Below, piece after piece: positions 17,967 through 26,763 of a DNA stretch of 64,000 nucleotides (the stretch's first letter is position 1; each line of letters opens with the position of its first letter). Location: assembly GCF_001442625.1 (NCBI RefSeq), contig NZ_LMZQ01000012.1, forward strand, positions 78,809 through 142,808, read 5' to 3'. The position numbers were made by a program, and so were the translations under genes. Source of the stretch: Pedobacter ginsenosidimutans (GTDB lineage Bacteria > Bacteroidota > Bacteroidia > Sphingobacteriales > Sphingobacteriaceae). The notes below the pieces were generated by a model. The model worked only from the letters and a program-made list of their open reading frames with translations, was not told where the DNA came from and did no database searches.

Positions 17967-19040
17967 ATGTTAGATAAATTAGAAGCTATAAAGCTGCGTT
18001 GGGAAGATGTGGAAGAATCGTTGAGCAATCCGGATGTAATTCAGGATATGAAACGTTTTGCGGCTTTAAATAAAGAATATAAAGACTTAGGCAAGATTGT
18101 AGATGAATATAAAATCTACAAAAATGTGATGAGTAATATTGATGCCAACAAAGAAATTTTAGCTACTGAGAAAGATGCTGAAATGCGTGAGATGGCAAAA
18201 GAAGAACTCGATCTTTTGTTAAAACAACAGGAAGAAATGGAAAGCAATATCCGTTTGATGTTGATTCCTAAAGATCCTGAAGATGCTAAGAATGCGGTAT
18301 TCGAGATCCGTGGTGGTACTGGTGGCGATGAGGCGGCTTTATTTGCCGGCGATTTATACCGCATGTATACCCGTTATTTCGAAACTAAGGGCTGGAAAGT
18401 GGAAACGGTTGATGTAACGGAAGGTACAGCGGGCGGTTATAAAGAGGTGATCTTAAAAGTGAGTGGCGATGATGTATATGGTCAGTTAAAGTACGAAAGT
18501 GGCGTACACCGTGTGCAACGTGTGCCTGATACTGAAACACAGGGCCGCGTGCATACTTCAGCTGCATCTGTAGCTGTTTTGCCTGAAGCAGAAGAAATCG
18601 ATCTTTACATTAACCCTGCAGATATCGAACTGCAAACTTCGCGCTCAGGTGGTGCAGGTGGACAGAACGTAAATAAGGTAGAAACTAAAGTGCAGTTAAC
18701 GCACAAGCCATCGGGTATTGTGGTGGTTTGCCAGCAAGAACGTTCGCAATTGGGTAACCGTGTTATTGCGATGGAGATGTTGCGTAGCAAACTTTACGAT
18801 ATCGAATTGCAGAAAAAGAATGGTGATATTGCCGCTAAACGTAAAACAATGGTATCAACCGGCGATCGTTCAGCCAAGATCAGGACTTACAATTATCCAC
18901 AAGGTCGTGTTACCGAACACCGTATTGGATTAACGATGTACAACTTGCCAAGCATTATGGATGGCGATATTCAGGAGATTATTGATGCACTTCAGTTCGC
19001 AGAAAATGCAGAAAAGATGCAGGAAGGTGCTGTAGGATAA
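17967..19040 (+). CDS. prfA: Peptide chain release factor 1
   Basis: 357 residues. Domain 1 is helical (1-100). Codon-recognition domain: the tripeptide loop reads PDT in [18 protein letters not shown], where E. coli RF1 has PAT; Pro and Thr, which define RF1, are kept. The GGQ motif is at residues 231-233 ([11 protein letters not shown]). Reads UAA and UAG and triggers peptide release. It is followed by tRNA-Asp, about 100 bases downstream, which has its own promoter. Confidence 0.97.
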   Translation: MLDKLEAIKLRWEDVEESLSNPDVIQDMKRFAALNKEYKDLGKIVDEYKIYKNVMSNIDANKEILATEKDAEMREMAKEELDLLLKQQEEMESNIRLMLIPKDPEDAKNAVFEIRGGTGGDEAALFAGDLYRMYTRYFETKGWKVETVDVTEGTAGGYKEVILKVSGDDVYGQLKYESGVHRVQRVPDTETQGRVHTSAASVAVLPEAEEIDLYINPADIELQTSRSGGAGGQNVNKVETKVQLTHKPSGIVVVCQQERSQLGNRVIAMEMLRSKLYDIELQKKNGDIAAKRKTMVSTGDRSAKIRTYNYPQGRVTEHRIGLTMYNLPSIMDGDIQEIIDALQFAENAEKMQEGAVG

Positions 19041-19066
19041 GGGGTTAAGTATTTTTTAAAAAAAAG

Positions 19067-19097
19067 TTTGCGAATTAAGATATAGTCTCTATATTTG
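19067..19097 (+). promoter_or_regulatory. Full Bacteroidota promoter of tRNA-Asp
   Basis: -33 TTTG (19067-19070), 19-bp spacer, -7 TATATTTG (19090-19097). This is the clearest consensus promoter in the window. A leader with AAGAGGTTCGAACTTTAAAG follows and is repeated ahead of the second tRNA-Asp. Confidence 0.8.
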
Positions 19098-19143
19098 CAA
19101 CCTCGAAAGAGACAAGAGGTTCGAACTTTAAAGAAGAACAAAA

Positions 19144-19220
19144 GGAGTGGTAGTTCAGCTGGTTAGAATGCCTGCCTGTCACGCAGGAGGTCGCGGGTTC
19201 GAGTCCCGTCCATTCCGCCA
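19144..19220 (+). tRNA. tRNA-Asp (GTC), copy 1, CCA encoded
   Basis: Cloverleaf read by eye: acceptor GGAGTGG/CCATTCC with one G-T pair, D-arm AGTTCAGCTGGTTAGA, anticodon arm CCTGC-CTGTCAC-GCAGG giving GTC, T-arm GCGGGTTCGAGTCCCGT, discriminator G and encoded CCA (19218-19220). The body matches copy 2 (21513) base for base, but only this copy encodes CCA. Confidence 0.97.
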
Positions 19221-19240
19221 AAAGCATTTTAAAAATGTTC

Positions 19241-19275
19241 AAAAGCCTTTAAATCATATGATTTAGAGGCTTTTT
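19241..19275 (+). terminator. Terminator of tRNA-Asp copy 1
   Basis: AAAAGCCT-TAAATCA/TGATTTA-AGGCTTTTT hairpin followed by T-rich sequence, 21 bases after the CCA. Confidence 0.75.
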
Positions 19276-19650
19276 GGTTTTTAAGCCCTTCCAAAGCAAA
19301 CCGAATTATTCATTATCTAAGCGCGTCATTTATGACGTCTTTATTTTGAAAAAAAGACGCGCTGAAATCTTTATAATAATCTGATTAGCAACATGTTCTG
19401 TTATTGAACATCTTGTTTTAAAGACGCTGCATTTCGACATTTGTTTTACCCTTTAATGTTGATGCGATACAAGACCGCGCACGATCATACAGCAGCTTTT
19501 ATACAGTGGAAATAATTTCGGCAATAGTAGACAGGGGATTCCGTTCCAAACTGTACACCCGAAGAAGCTGCCTTGAGCACAAAAACAACCACTGATCAGG
19601 TTGGCTTTAAATAATGGGGAATTAATAGTTTTGTCCATAATAACATTTTA

Positions 19651-19992
19651 ATGGTTCTTGGGGATGAGAAAATAAATGGTGCAGGAGACCATTACATTTT
19701 ATCTGGTAATATATTAGAGTATTATCAGTCTCCATTTTACGAGATGCCCCAGTACTTACAAGACACATCAACATTAAATTATCTTAACATGCCATGTTGG
19801 TTTCATTTTAGAAGGAGAATACAGAGGGTGAATAACTTAATAGCGCAGGAATTTACTTTAGAAAATTATGTCTGTAGTGGCAATGAAATATTATATTTAG
19901 ATGATGATCTGATTGAGATTTTCGAGAAGAGTATACGTCCTTTATTAGTCAAATCAGAGAGCAAGTATTGTAATGTTGTCTTTCATGATTAA
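19651..19992 (+). CDS. Hypothetical protein, 113 aa
   Basis: Not recognised. Starts MVLGDEKINGAGDHY; no signal peptide or membrane segment; acidic, with a WFHFRRRIQRVNN stretch in the middle and a C-terminus FEKSIRPLLVKSESKYCNVVFHD. AT-rich, lying inside the small segment bounded by tRNA-Asp and its 3' fragment. Size and context would suit an immunity or accessory protein, but that is a guess. The 430 bases before it hold a structured palindrome (CGTCATTTATGACG, 19324-19337) between outer arms GCGCGTC and GACGCGC. Confidence 0.4.
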   Translation: MVLGDEKINGAGDHYILSGNILEYYQSPFYEMPQYLQDTSTLNYLNMPCWFHFRRRIQRVNNLIAQEFTLENYVCSGNEILYLDDDLIEIFEKSIRPLLVKSESKYCNVVFHD

Positions 19993-20214
19993 TAGCTCTA
20001 ACTTTTTAGCGAAAAAAATAATTTTAGGCGTACAACCTTAGTTAAAGTTTAAGTACAACTGGAATCAAAAATTTTTGCGTATAGCTTGGGAAGTATTACC
20101 TTATGAATAGTTGTTAGTTTTAAGTAGTTGATTCATTTAAATCTCTTTTTTGATTTCAATCTGCCTATGGATAACCAGAAGCTAGATAGCTTTGATGCTG
20201 TTGGATAAGATGAA

Positions 20215-20967
20215 TTATTGTTGATTTGAATTTCCGATAAGTTTGTCAATAATTTTGGTGAAGTCATTGTCATCATGGACCGATGGCTCGCCGCTTGTAT
20301 TTATTGGATAACCGTCTTGGATGTATCTCAGTATTCCAAAACTGTCAACAAACAAATTTTTAGGAAGTGCTTTAATTTTAAGCTCTTTTTCATAGATTTT
20401 GCCATCTGTTAGTACCTGAAAATTAAAATCTTTATTCTTTAAAAATTCAAGTAAGTGATCGTTGTCGGTGTTATTCTCGGTGATGGCTATAAAATTCATT
20501 TTGCCCTCATACTTCTTTTTAAGTCTGCTTAGCTGGGGCATTTCTTCAATGCATGGCCCGCAATAAGTTGCCCAAAAGTTAATGAGTATGGGTTTGCCTA
20601 AAAATTTTGCAGATGATATTTCGTTACCTAGCATGTCCTTTAGTTTGAAGGCAGGAAGCCTTTGATTTAGTAATAAGAATGTAGAATCTTGTCTGTATAT
20701 AAACTTAAGATCTTGAGAATCCCTAACTGTCGATTTTTTTGATACGGAAAAATTGACATAATTAATCACAGTATCATTTTTTATAACTTTATTATAAATG
20801 ACAGCGGTCAGTTCATGAGTAGGGGGTAAGGCTTTTTTTGATGCATTGAATTGAAGTTTTAGTTTAGTCCCCTCTATAAGAGAGCCATTGTTAAAAGTAT
20901 ATAAATTATGTTGGCAATAGCTTTTAACTGATAAAAATACCAAAACTGTAATCATCACTGTTTTCAT
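20215..20967 (-). CDS. TlpA-like thioredoxin-fold protein, exported
   Basis: 250 residues; signal peptide ending KSYCQ. The first 110 residues are unassigned. Then a TlpA/ResA domain: PAFKLKDMLGNEIS, the active site CGPC at residues 136-139 within NFWATYCGPCIEEMPQL, and a cis-Pro region IKALPKNLFVD. Periplasmic thiol-disulfide oxidoreductase. Lone gene inside the tRNA-Asp mini-island, with more AT-rich DNA than the genes left of 19 kb. Confidence 0.87.
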   Translation of the reverse strand: MKTVMITVLVFLSVKSYCQHNLYTFNNGSLIEGTKLKLQFNASKKALPPTHELTAVIYNKVIKNDTVINYVNFSVSKKSTVRDSQDLKFIYRQDSTFLLLNQRLPAFKLKDMLGNEISSAKFLGKPILINFWATYCGPCIEEMPQLSRLKKKYEGKMNFIAITENNTDNDHLLEFLKNKDFNFQVLTDGKIYEKELKIKALPKNLFVDSFGILRYIQDGYPINTSGEPSVHDDNDFTKIIDKLIGNSNQQ

Positions 20968-21288
20968 TGTGCTATGAGATATTTAAAATTCAAGTTAATT
21001 AATTTACATGATGATTAGAGACTATTGTTTTTATTAAATTGCACCACCAAATTTTAAATTATACTCGCGTCATTTGTAGTAGTGTGAAATGGCAGATAAT
21101 CTGGTTTGAATATACCATTGCATAACAAGAAATTTAGGTGAATTCCTGGTCAAATGATTAACACAACTTGTATTAATGAGTGATAATACTTACTTTTAGT
21201 ACAGTCAAACAGGTGCAAAAAATGGTGAGCATATAGTGATCAGGTTTCTTTAGCGTAATTTATAGTGCTTATTTTCAAAGATATAAGA

Positions 21289-21315
21289 GGTCGGTTCGAG
21301 TCCCGTCCATTCCGC
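21289..21315 (+). repeat. Displaced 3' end of tRNA-Asp (attR-like)
   Basis: GGTTCGAGTCCCGTCCATTCCGC (21292-21314/5) repeats the T-arm and acceptor 3' strand of tRNA-Asp exactly; sequence before 21289 does not match a tRNA. It has its own terminator (21318-21355). This is the pattern left when an element integrates into a tRNA 3' end. Confidence 0.75.
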
Positions 21316-21317
21316 AA

Positions 21318-21355
21318 CAAAAGCCTTAACTTGAAAAAGTTGAGGCTTTTTTGTT
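21318..21355 (+). terminator. Terminator attached to tRNA-Asp 3' fragment
   Basis: AAAAGCCTTAACTTG/AAAAAGTTGAGGCTTTTTT hairpin with T tail. With no complete tRNA before it, it looks like the original terminator pushed away by an insertion. A close copy is at 44197-44235. Confidence 0.65.
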
Positions 21356-21459
21356 TAATAATAATCTTTTTGATCAAAATATTTAGAATGAGGTTCAGCG
21401 TGTTACATAATTATTGATTAAAAAGTCGATTACTATAGTGATAAACTGAATATAGTGTC

Positions 21460-21467
21460 TATATTTG
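21460..21467 (+). promoter_or_regulatory. -7 box of tRNA-Asp copy 2 (TATATTTG)
   Basis: Same TATAGT-GTCTATATTTGCA context as the copy 1 promoter, but the -33 TTTG is not conserved at the matching distance. Confidence 0.55.
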
Positions 21468-21512
21468 CACTCCCGCAAGGGGAAAGAGGTTCGAACTTTA
21501 AAGCGGACAAAA

Positions 21513-21586
21513 GGAGTGGTAGTTCAGCTGGTTAGAATGCCTGCCTGTCACGCAGGAGGTCGCGGGTTCGAGTCCCGTCCATTCCG
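21513..21586 (+). tRNA. tRNA-Asp (GTC), copy 2, no CCA
   Basis: Sequence identical to copy 1 from GGAGTGG to the discriminator G, followed by CTC instead of CCA. The leader AAGAGGTTCGAACTTTAAAG is also duplicated. Terminator at 21596-21640. Confidence 0.96.
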
Positions 21587-21595
21587 CTCTAACAC

Positions 21596-21640
21596 AAAAA
21601 CAACCATTTAAATACTTGATATTCAGATGGTTGTTTTTTT
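21596..21640 (+). terminator. Terminator of tRNA-Asp copy 2
   Basis: AAAAACAACCAT pairs with ATGGTTGTTTTTTT around a 19-nt loop. A diverged copy lies at about 33985-34030. Confidence 0.7.
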
Positions 21641-21720
21641 AAAAAATCGTGAGCTTATCACTTTCTATTCAAAAGATCATTTTGTAATTTTCTTAAAATC
21701 AACTACTTACAGAGGGGTAG

Positions 21721-21742
21721 GGTTTCGAGTCCCGTTCATTAT
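21721..21742 (+). repeat. Degenerate tRNA-Asp 3' fragment
   Basis: GGTTTCGAGTCCCGTTCATT resembles the tRNA-Asp T-arm and acceptor with two or three changes. No cloverleaf can be drawn. Confidence 0.4.
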
Positions 21743-21748
21743 TTAAAT

Positions 21749-21907
21749 TTACTTTGATAAGTCTTTTTTATTTTGTTCCTCAACCTGCCTAAAGGTTATA
21801 TCCACTATTATCCGGGCAATCAACTCGATTAGTTGCTGTTCTTCACCAGTGAGGGAAGATTCCCGGCTTTCCGCCTTATTCTTCCTTTTAGCCCTGTGTT
21901 TTTTCAC
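21749..21907 (-). CDS. Small hypothetical protein, 52 aa (GTG start) or remnant
   Basis: Open frame from a GTG at 21907: VKKHRAKRKNKAES, then an acidic helix EEQQLIELIARIIVDITFRQVEEQ and stop. The basic N-terminus plus LIxLIAxIIV helix recalls short proteins often found beside Bacteroidota mobile elements (recollection, not a search). There is no in-frame ATG, so it may have lost its start. Lies in the decayed mobile DNA between tRNA-Asp 2 and the IS remnant. Confidence 0.35.
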   Translation of the reverse strand: MKKHRAKRKNKAESRESSLTGEEQQLIELIARIIVDITFRQVEEQNKKDLSK

Positions 21908-22183
21908 TGACGTTTTATAAAATTATTCTGGACACTCTTGAATATTTAAAAACGTATGAGCAAAGCCATCCGCTACACCTGAATAAGTTATTCCGGATAT
22001 TGTGAACATACACGCAATCATTCCTAAACGATGCTGCTGGAGATGTCGAAGTCCACTACAAAAAATCCACCAGACAATTCAATGTGATTGTTGAATTCAA
22101 CATGCATTGAAAAGGAAGTTGCTAGTTGCCTCCATAGAAGAACATAATTATATTATTTTATAATCGAAGTGCGTATTTCACTA

Positions 22184-22578
22184 AAACTGTACAGTCTGTT
22201 TCGGGCCAAACTGTACGCGAATTTGATTGCCGGGCGACTGCCTAAATTGTCCCTTTCCCTCTGAACAAAAACAGACCTCGACTTCAAATTTCCTTCCCCC
22301 CCGGAAATACTTCCGTTCATTAAACTTAAGATCTGCAGCCAGCGCTTTTCAAAGGATCAGCAGAGCATGATCTCCTGGATCAAGCTCAATATCACCTCAA
22401 AAGCAGCCCTGAAACGTTTAAACACCATTTGACAGAGCACAGATCACCTCAAGCAGTATATAATAGGCTGAGCTCTTTATTTGGCCCGAACTTAAAAAAT
22501 TAAAAGGATTTGTTGAGCGAAGAAATCCTGACCTAACGATCAGTGCGTACAGCTTGGCCCGAAACAGCCTGTCAGTTT
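22184..22578. mobile_element. Decayed insertion sequence with terminal inverted repeats
   Basis: The 33 bases at 22184-22216 and the 32 at 22547-22578 are near-perfect reverse complements; both include CTGTTTCGGGCCAA or its complement. The interior (about 330 bp) has no intact transposase, only frame-broken coding-like sequence. Further short repeats of the GCGAAACGxxGTGTCAGCTT type follow to about 22620. The end structure with repeated inner motifs recalls IS21-like ends, but the family cannot be assigned. Confidence 0.6.
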
Positions 22579-22614
22579 GGTGCGAAACGGCGTGTCAGCT
22601 TAAATGCGAAACGC

Positions 22615-23391
22615 GCGTACACTTTTGCCGAAATACCCAATCAGACATCGATAGCCGATTTACAGACCAAAGGTTTCCTGAGTAGTGCCAACAGTATCAT
22701 GCAATTGGCTCAGAAAACTACTCCTTATCAGTTATACCCGGAAATGGAACGGGGCATGATGCTCACCGAACACAGGCGTTGTTTTGATGAAATTATTGAA
22801 TATTGTAACCGCCTTGCATATCATGGTTTTTTGGAACCTAAAAAAGGATCGGCGAAGGGGATTCCATTTGCTGCCATGCAGTTTCAGCCAGTCGATGGAA
22901 TATCTACTGTAAGGGGAGGCTCAAGCAGGGCAAATCCGGACGAAGCATTTGCCATTGCTCAGTGGATACTGGCCAACCAGCAGCAATTACTGGATCATTA
23001 TCAACGTGGAGAAAAGGCATCGGCTGCAAACGAAAAAAGACCAGAAAAAAAGCTTAGCATAGCAGATATTATAGGTGTTATTACCCCCTTTACTGGACAG
23101 AAATATGAACTGACCCTGGCTTTGCGCCGAGTTGGTATAAATCTTTCGGGACTCACTATTGGTACCGTACATGTTCTGCAGGGAGCGGAACGTCCCGTGA
23201 TTCTATTCTCTGCTACTTATGGCACAAATGATATGGGAAAAAGCTATTTTTATGATCGTGGAGTCAATATGCTAAATGTTGCTGTGTCGAGAGCCAAAGA
23301 TGCTTTTATCTTATTCGGATGTAAAGAAATATTATCGCAAAACGCTAAAACGCCATCGGGACAATTATATCGTTATATTAATGGACTGTAG
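22615..23391 (+). pseudogene. SF1 helicase C-terminal part, 5' truncated at IS
   Basis: A frame opens with GTG at 22543 inside the IS end, so its first residues are IS-derived. Homology-like sequence starts near 22636 (FAEIPNQTSIADLQ). It shows the second RecA domain of an UPF1/Dna2-type superfamily I helicase: LTEHRRCFDEIIEYCN, IGVITPFTGQKYEL, GTVHVLQGAERPVILFS and MLNVAVSRAKDAFILFG. The Walker A and B half is missing, so it cannot be an active helicase. Probably the leftover of a large nuclease-helicase or defence-type protein cut by the insertion. Confidence 0.75.
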
Positions 23392-23604
23392 CGGAGATTT
23401 TCGTAGTAGCTATAAATCCCCCTCTTTATTAATCAAACCAGGGCGCTAGAAACTACTCAATTATATCAACAGAAAGGGGAAAAATTGAATGCCATTTCAT
23501 TTAAATATGTTCGAAGCTGATAACTCTCTCAGCAAAATCCTACATTAATTAAATAATAAAAGAGTTCGACAACAACCCGCTCACTATTTTTCCGAGTCGC
23601 AAAT

Positions 23605-23783
23605 TAGATTTTTGGTCCTCGCTTTTTTACTTTTTTGATGGGGTCGGTTGGCTTTCGGTCTGAATCGACAAGCTGAAATATATTACCATTTGGCTCATTA
23701 TCAGTTATTTGATATTTTTCAAAATCGTTTAATAACAATAAAAGAGGAGCGAGGGGTTCGATTGTAGCCCCGTTCAGCCCGCG
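23605..23783. repeat. Diverged 180-bp repeat, copy A
   Basis: Similar to 36275-36450 in the same orientation. Best-kept parts: ATTTTTGGTCCTC, CAATAAAAGAGGAGCGA and GGTTCGATTGTAGCCCCGTTCAGCCC at the right end. On the minus strand it encodes a C-terminus with LAPLLLLLNDFEKYQITDNE and KKVKKRGPKI then stop; copy B keeps LAPLLLFIND and ends KSGGPKL. Family unknown. It may be a gene end carried on a mobile element. A tRNA-style terminator follows. Confidence 0.55.
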
Positions 23784-23803
23784 AAAATAGTTTTAAATTC
23801 AAC

Positions 23804-23838
23804 TAAAAGCCTGTAAATTAAATGTTTACAGGCTTTTT
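23804..23838 (+). terminator. Rho-independent terminator after repeat copy A
   Basis: AAAAGCCTGTAAA/TTTACAGGCTTTTT hairpin plus T tail, with no plus-strand gene before it. It follows a T-loop-like TTCGA sequence, as terminators follow tRNAs elsewhere in this window. Confidence 0.55.
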
Positions 23839-24144
23839 CGTTTGCTGAAAACACCAAAGCATTCATTTTTTCAGTCCCAATATCATTCCAATGCTATAAT
23901 ACCCGTTTCTTCTTTTTAATGAGGTACCCAAAATAATTTGGTGAATAAGTACTATGCAAACTTAATAAACAAGACAACAGCCTGACCCTATTCAGCTCAA
24001 AAACCGTAAAACTGGTAAATAAAACAGTATTCTGTATAAGCCCATTGCAAGCTTTAGTGACGAACTTTGTGGTGCTATTGGTAGAAATGTGATCTGGAAC
24101 TAAAAACAACCTTGAATTAGTACAATACAATAAACTTCATTGCA

Positions 24145-24651
24145 ATGAAAACAATTTTCAGGATAACGGTATTAGCTTTTATAATAGTAAGTTCCTTTTC
24201 TATAATAGCCTGCAATAACAATAAAAAGCAAGAAAAAATGACAACAGAAAACACCACGGCTCTTTTCCCTAAAGGAGAAAAATTAACCAATGGATATTTT
24301 ACGGGAGATGCTTATCTGCAAACACTTCTGTCAAAAGATAAGAACAACGATTTTGTATTGGGTAGTGTAACTTTTGAACCAGGGGCAAGAACCAACTGGC
24401 ATACGCATCCTAAAGGGCAGGTGCTGATTGTAACCGAAGGCGAGGGCCTTTACCAGGAAAAAGGAAAAACAGCCCAGGTTATTAAAAAAGGTGATGTCAT
24501 CAACATACCAGAAAATGTGCAACACTGGCACGGAGCTACTACCAGAACAAAAATGGTACACATTGCCATTACCAATTATGAAGGCGAAAACAACGCAGTT
24601 TGGTTAAACCCTGTAACTGATGAGGAGTTCAACGCAGCCAATAAAAATTAA
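24145..24651 (+). CDS. Cupin-domain lipoprotein
   Basis: 168 residues; signal peptide with lipobox Cys23 (SIIACNNN). Single cupin barrel: motif 1 WHTHPKGQVLIVTEGEGLYQ supplies the metal-binding His residues, motif 2 GDVINIPENVQHWHGA the last His. Such small cupins often sit with carboxymuconolactone-decarboxylase-like genes, and one follows here nine bases on, so the two are surely co-transcribed. Substrate unknown; the pair may handle a reactive quinone or aldehyde-type compound (inference). Confidence 0.88.
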   Translation: MKTIFRITVLAFIIVSSFSIIACNNNKKQEKMTTENTTALFPKGEKLTNGYFTGDAYLQTLLSKDKNNDFVLGSVTFEPGARTNWHTHPKGQVLIVTEGEGLYQEKGKTAQVIKKGDVINIPENVQHWHGATTRTKMVHIAITNYEGENNAVWLNPVTDEEFNAANKN

Positions 24652-24660
24652 ACAATCAAA

Positions 24661-25728
24661 ATGATGGGCAAAAGCAAATTTATAAAGGGGATACTATTTT
24701 TCGTGCTCACCATAAGTATGATCAAAATGAATGCACAACAGAACAAAACAGCTAATATGGATTTGTCTGCGCAACAGCAAAGCTTGGTAAAAATTTCGGC
24801 ACTTACTGCAACGGGAAACCTGCAACTGCTAAACGTGGAATTGAATAAAGGGTTGGATTCGGGACTTACTATTAACGAAATTAAAGAAGCGCTCGTTCAG
24901 CTTTATGCGTATTGTGGCTTTCCAAGAAGCCTTAATGCCATTAACGTTTTTATGACTGTAGTAAAGGAGAGAGAAGAAAAAGGAATCAATGATAAAGTAG
25001 GGAAAACAATTGTTGTAGCAAATAACCCTAAAAATAAATATGAACAGGGCAGAAAAGTGTTGGAAGAACTGACCAAGACGCCGCAATCAAAACCTGCCCC
25101 TGGCTTCGGGGAATTTGCACCACGTATTGATGCTTTTTTAAAAGAACATTTATTTGCCGACATTTTTGTTAGTGACGTGTTGAGCTATAAGCAAAGAGAA
25201 TTGGTAACAATTGCAGCTCTGGCCTCAATACCAGGTGTAGATGGCCAACTGCAGGCTCATATCAACATAGGAAAGAATACAGGCATAACCGAAAATCAAT
25301 TGGAACAATTAGCAATGCTGGTTGAAACAAACGTTAATAAAACACAGGGAAATACCATCAGGAAAATAATCGGAAAACCATTGGTTCCTGTAATTGAGAA
25401 GGATATGATGGTGCGTATTTCTGAAATCGAAATTTTACCCGAATACCTCGAAGATTATAAATCCATTTTGCGGCAGGAGGCCGCGGCTTCTGTAAAGATC
25501 GAGCCTGGTGTAATTGCCATTTTCCCTATGTTTCAACAGAAAATCCCCACTGAAGTTAGGATCATAGAAATATACGCCAGTAAAGCAGCATATCAGTCTC
25601 ATTTGCAAACACCACACTTCCAGCACTACAAAACAACTACCCTAAAAATGGTAAAAACATTAAAACTGGTAGATATGAACAGCCTGGATAATGAAACAAT
25701 GCTGGAGGTTTTTAGTAAACTAAATTAA
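24661..25728 (+). CDS. Exported fusion: two carboxymuconolactone decarboxylase domains plus ABM monooxygenase domain
   Basis: 355 residues; signal peptide ending MNAQQ. Domain 1 (about 30-110): LTINEIKEALVQLYAYCGFPRSLNA. Domain 2 (about 130-240): YKQRELVTIAALASIPGVDGQLQAHINIG. The classical CxxC/Cys-His redox site of AhpD is largely absent. Domain 3 (about 250-355) is an antibiotic-biosynthesis-monooxygenase/YgiN-like ferredoxin fold: MVRISEIEILPEYLEDYKSIL and HLQTPHFQHYKTTT. YgiN-like enzymes oxidise quinols, so a cofactor-free oxidation in the periplasm with the cupin partner is likely, but the substrate is unknown. Confidence 0.88.
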   Translation: MMGKSKFIKGILFFVLTISMIKMNAQQNKTANMDLSAQQQSLVKISALTATGNLQLLNVELNKGLDSGLTINEIKEALVQLYAYCGFPRSLNAINVFMTVVKEREEKGINDKVGKTIVVANNPKNKYEQGRKVLEELTKTPQSKPAPGFGEFAPRIDAFLKEHLFADIFVSDVLSYKQRELVTIAALASIPGVDGQLQAHINIGKNTGITENQLEQLAMLVETNVNKTQGNTIRKIIGKPLVPVIEKDMMVRISEIEILPEYLEDYKSILRQEAAASVKIEPGVIAIFPMFQQKIPTEVRIIEIYASKAAYQSHLQTPHFQHYKTTTLKMVKTLKLVDMNSLDNETMLEVFSKLN

Positions 25729-25863
25729 GATATATCAGGGATGAAAAGGGATCAGGTTTTTGAAAACATTAGGGCTAATTATCAACGAATCCATGTCATC
25801 AATGGGATACAATTGTGATAAGTTGCAGCCTGGCAAGAAATTATGCGTATTTCCCGGCTTCAA

Positions 25864-26763
25864 TCAATTCATTGAATTCCGGTACTCATTGGGCGAATAC
25901 CCAACCTGTTGTTTAAAGAAACGGGTAAAATGTGAGGGATATTTAAAGCCAAGCATATAAGCAACCTCACTTACCGATTTACTGAGATCAAGTATCTGTT
26001 CTTTCGCCGCATCAATCAGTTTTAAGTGTATATACTCTAGCGCAGATTTTCCTGTTTCTTTTTTTACAAGGTCTCCGAAATATTTGGGAGACAGGTTGAG
26101 TTGTGCTGCACAATACGAAACAGAAGGCAATCCCTGCGTTTGCAGCTTTTCCGACTGGAAGTAATCGTTCAGTAATCCCTCAAATCCAGTTAATACATCC
26201 TTATGGATATGTTCTCTGGTGAGAAACTGCCGGTCGTAAAACCGAACAGAATAATTCAGAAACATTTCAATGTTGCTAACGATCAACGTCCTGCTGTGCT
26301 TATCAATGGCATGAGCCAATTCATACCGGATCTTATTAAAACACTCCAGCACTATTTCTCTTTCTGCATCAGATACGTGAAGTGCTTCATTAACATCATA
26401 AGAGAAAAAGCTGTATTCGTTGATGCATTTGCCAAGATGGGTTCCACGGATCAGATCGGGATGAAAGAATAATCCCCAGCCGGTCGGCTGTATCATGTTT
26501 TCGCTTTCCTCAAAACCAAATACCTGTCCGGGCGCAATAAAAAGAAGCGTTCCTTCTTCGTAATCATAGTGATTGCGACCATATTTCATCTCCCCGCACT
26601 TCTCGTCTTTTAAAAAGATCATGTACACATCCGAAATATAACGTGTCTCTTTTACGGGCTTCGATAGCGACTGATCAAGAACACTGACCAAAGGATGCAG
26701 GGTTTTCTGCCCCCGCTCGTTATTGATCTGAGCCACACTTTCAATTCTAAGGGGATTTCCCAT
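25864..26763 (-). CDS. AraC-family transcriptional regulator
   Basis: About 299 residues from ATG 26763 (MGNPLRIESVAQIN); a further upstream ATG (26805) adds an untypical MKYLSYFHF tail. N-terminal cupin-like sensor (DYEEGTLLFIAPGQVFGFE), then two HTH motifs in the last 100 residues: PSVSYCAAQLNLSPKYFGDLVKK and SVSEVAYMLGFKYPSHFTRFFKQ, ending GYSPNEYR. Same subfamily as the regulator at 31100. It converges on the cupin/CMD operon, its likely target (inference). Confidence 0.9.
   Translation of the reverse strand: MGNPLRIESVAQINNERGQKTLHPLVSVLDQSLSKPVKETRYISDVYMIFLKDEKCGEMKYGRNHYDYEEGTLLFIAPGQVFGFEESENMIQPTGWGLFFHPDLIRGTHLGKCINEYSFFSYDVNEALHVSDAEREIVLECFNKIRYELAHAIDKHSRTLIVSNIEMFLNYSVRFYDRQFLTREHIHKDVLTGFEGLLNDYFQSEKLQTQGLPSVSYCAAQLNLSPKYFGDLVKKETGKSALEYIHLKLIDAAKEQILDLSKSVSEVAYMLGFKYPSHFTRFFKQQVGYSPNEYRNSMN

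Noticed and set aside
21900..22110. Plus-strand coding-like sequence with FYKIILDTLEYLKTYEQSHPLHLNKLFRIL
   Set aside because: Looks like a piece of a mobile-element gene but is too short and stops at both ends; family could not be named.
23894..24130. 78-codon minus-strand ORF upstream of the cupin gene
   Set aside because: AT-rich, no recognisable features, and it overlaps the likely cupin promoter.
24829..25163. Two minus-strand ORFs of 85-86 codons inside the CMD-ABM gene
   Set aside because: Antisense shadows of a clearly coding frame.
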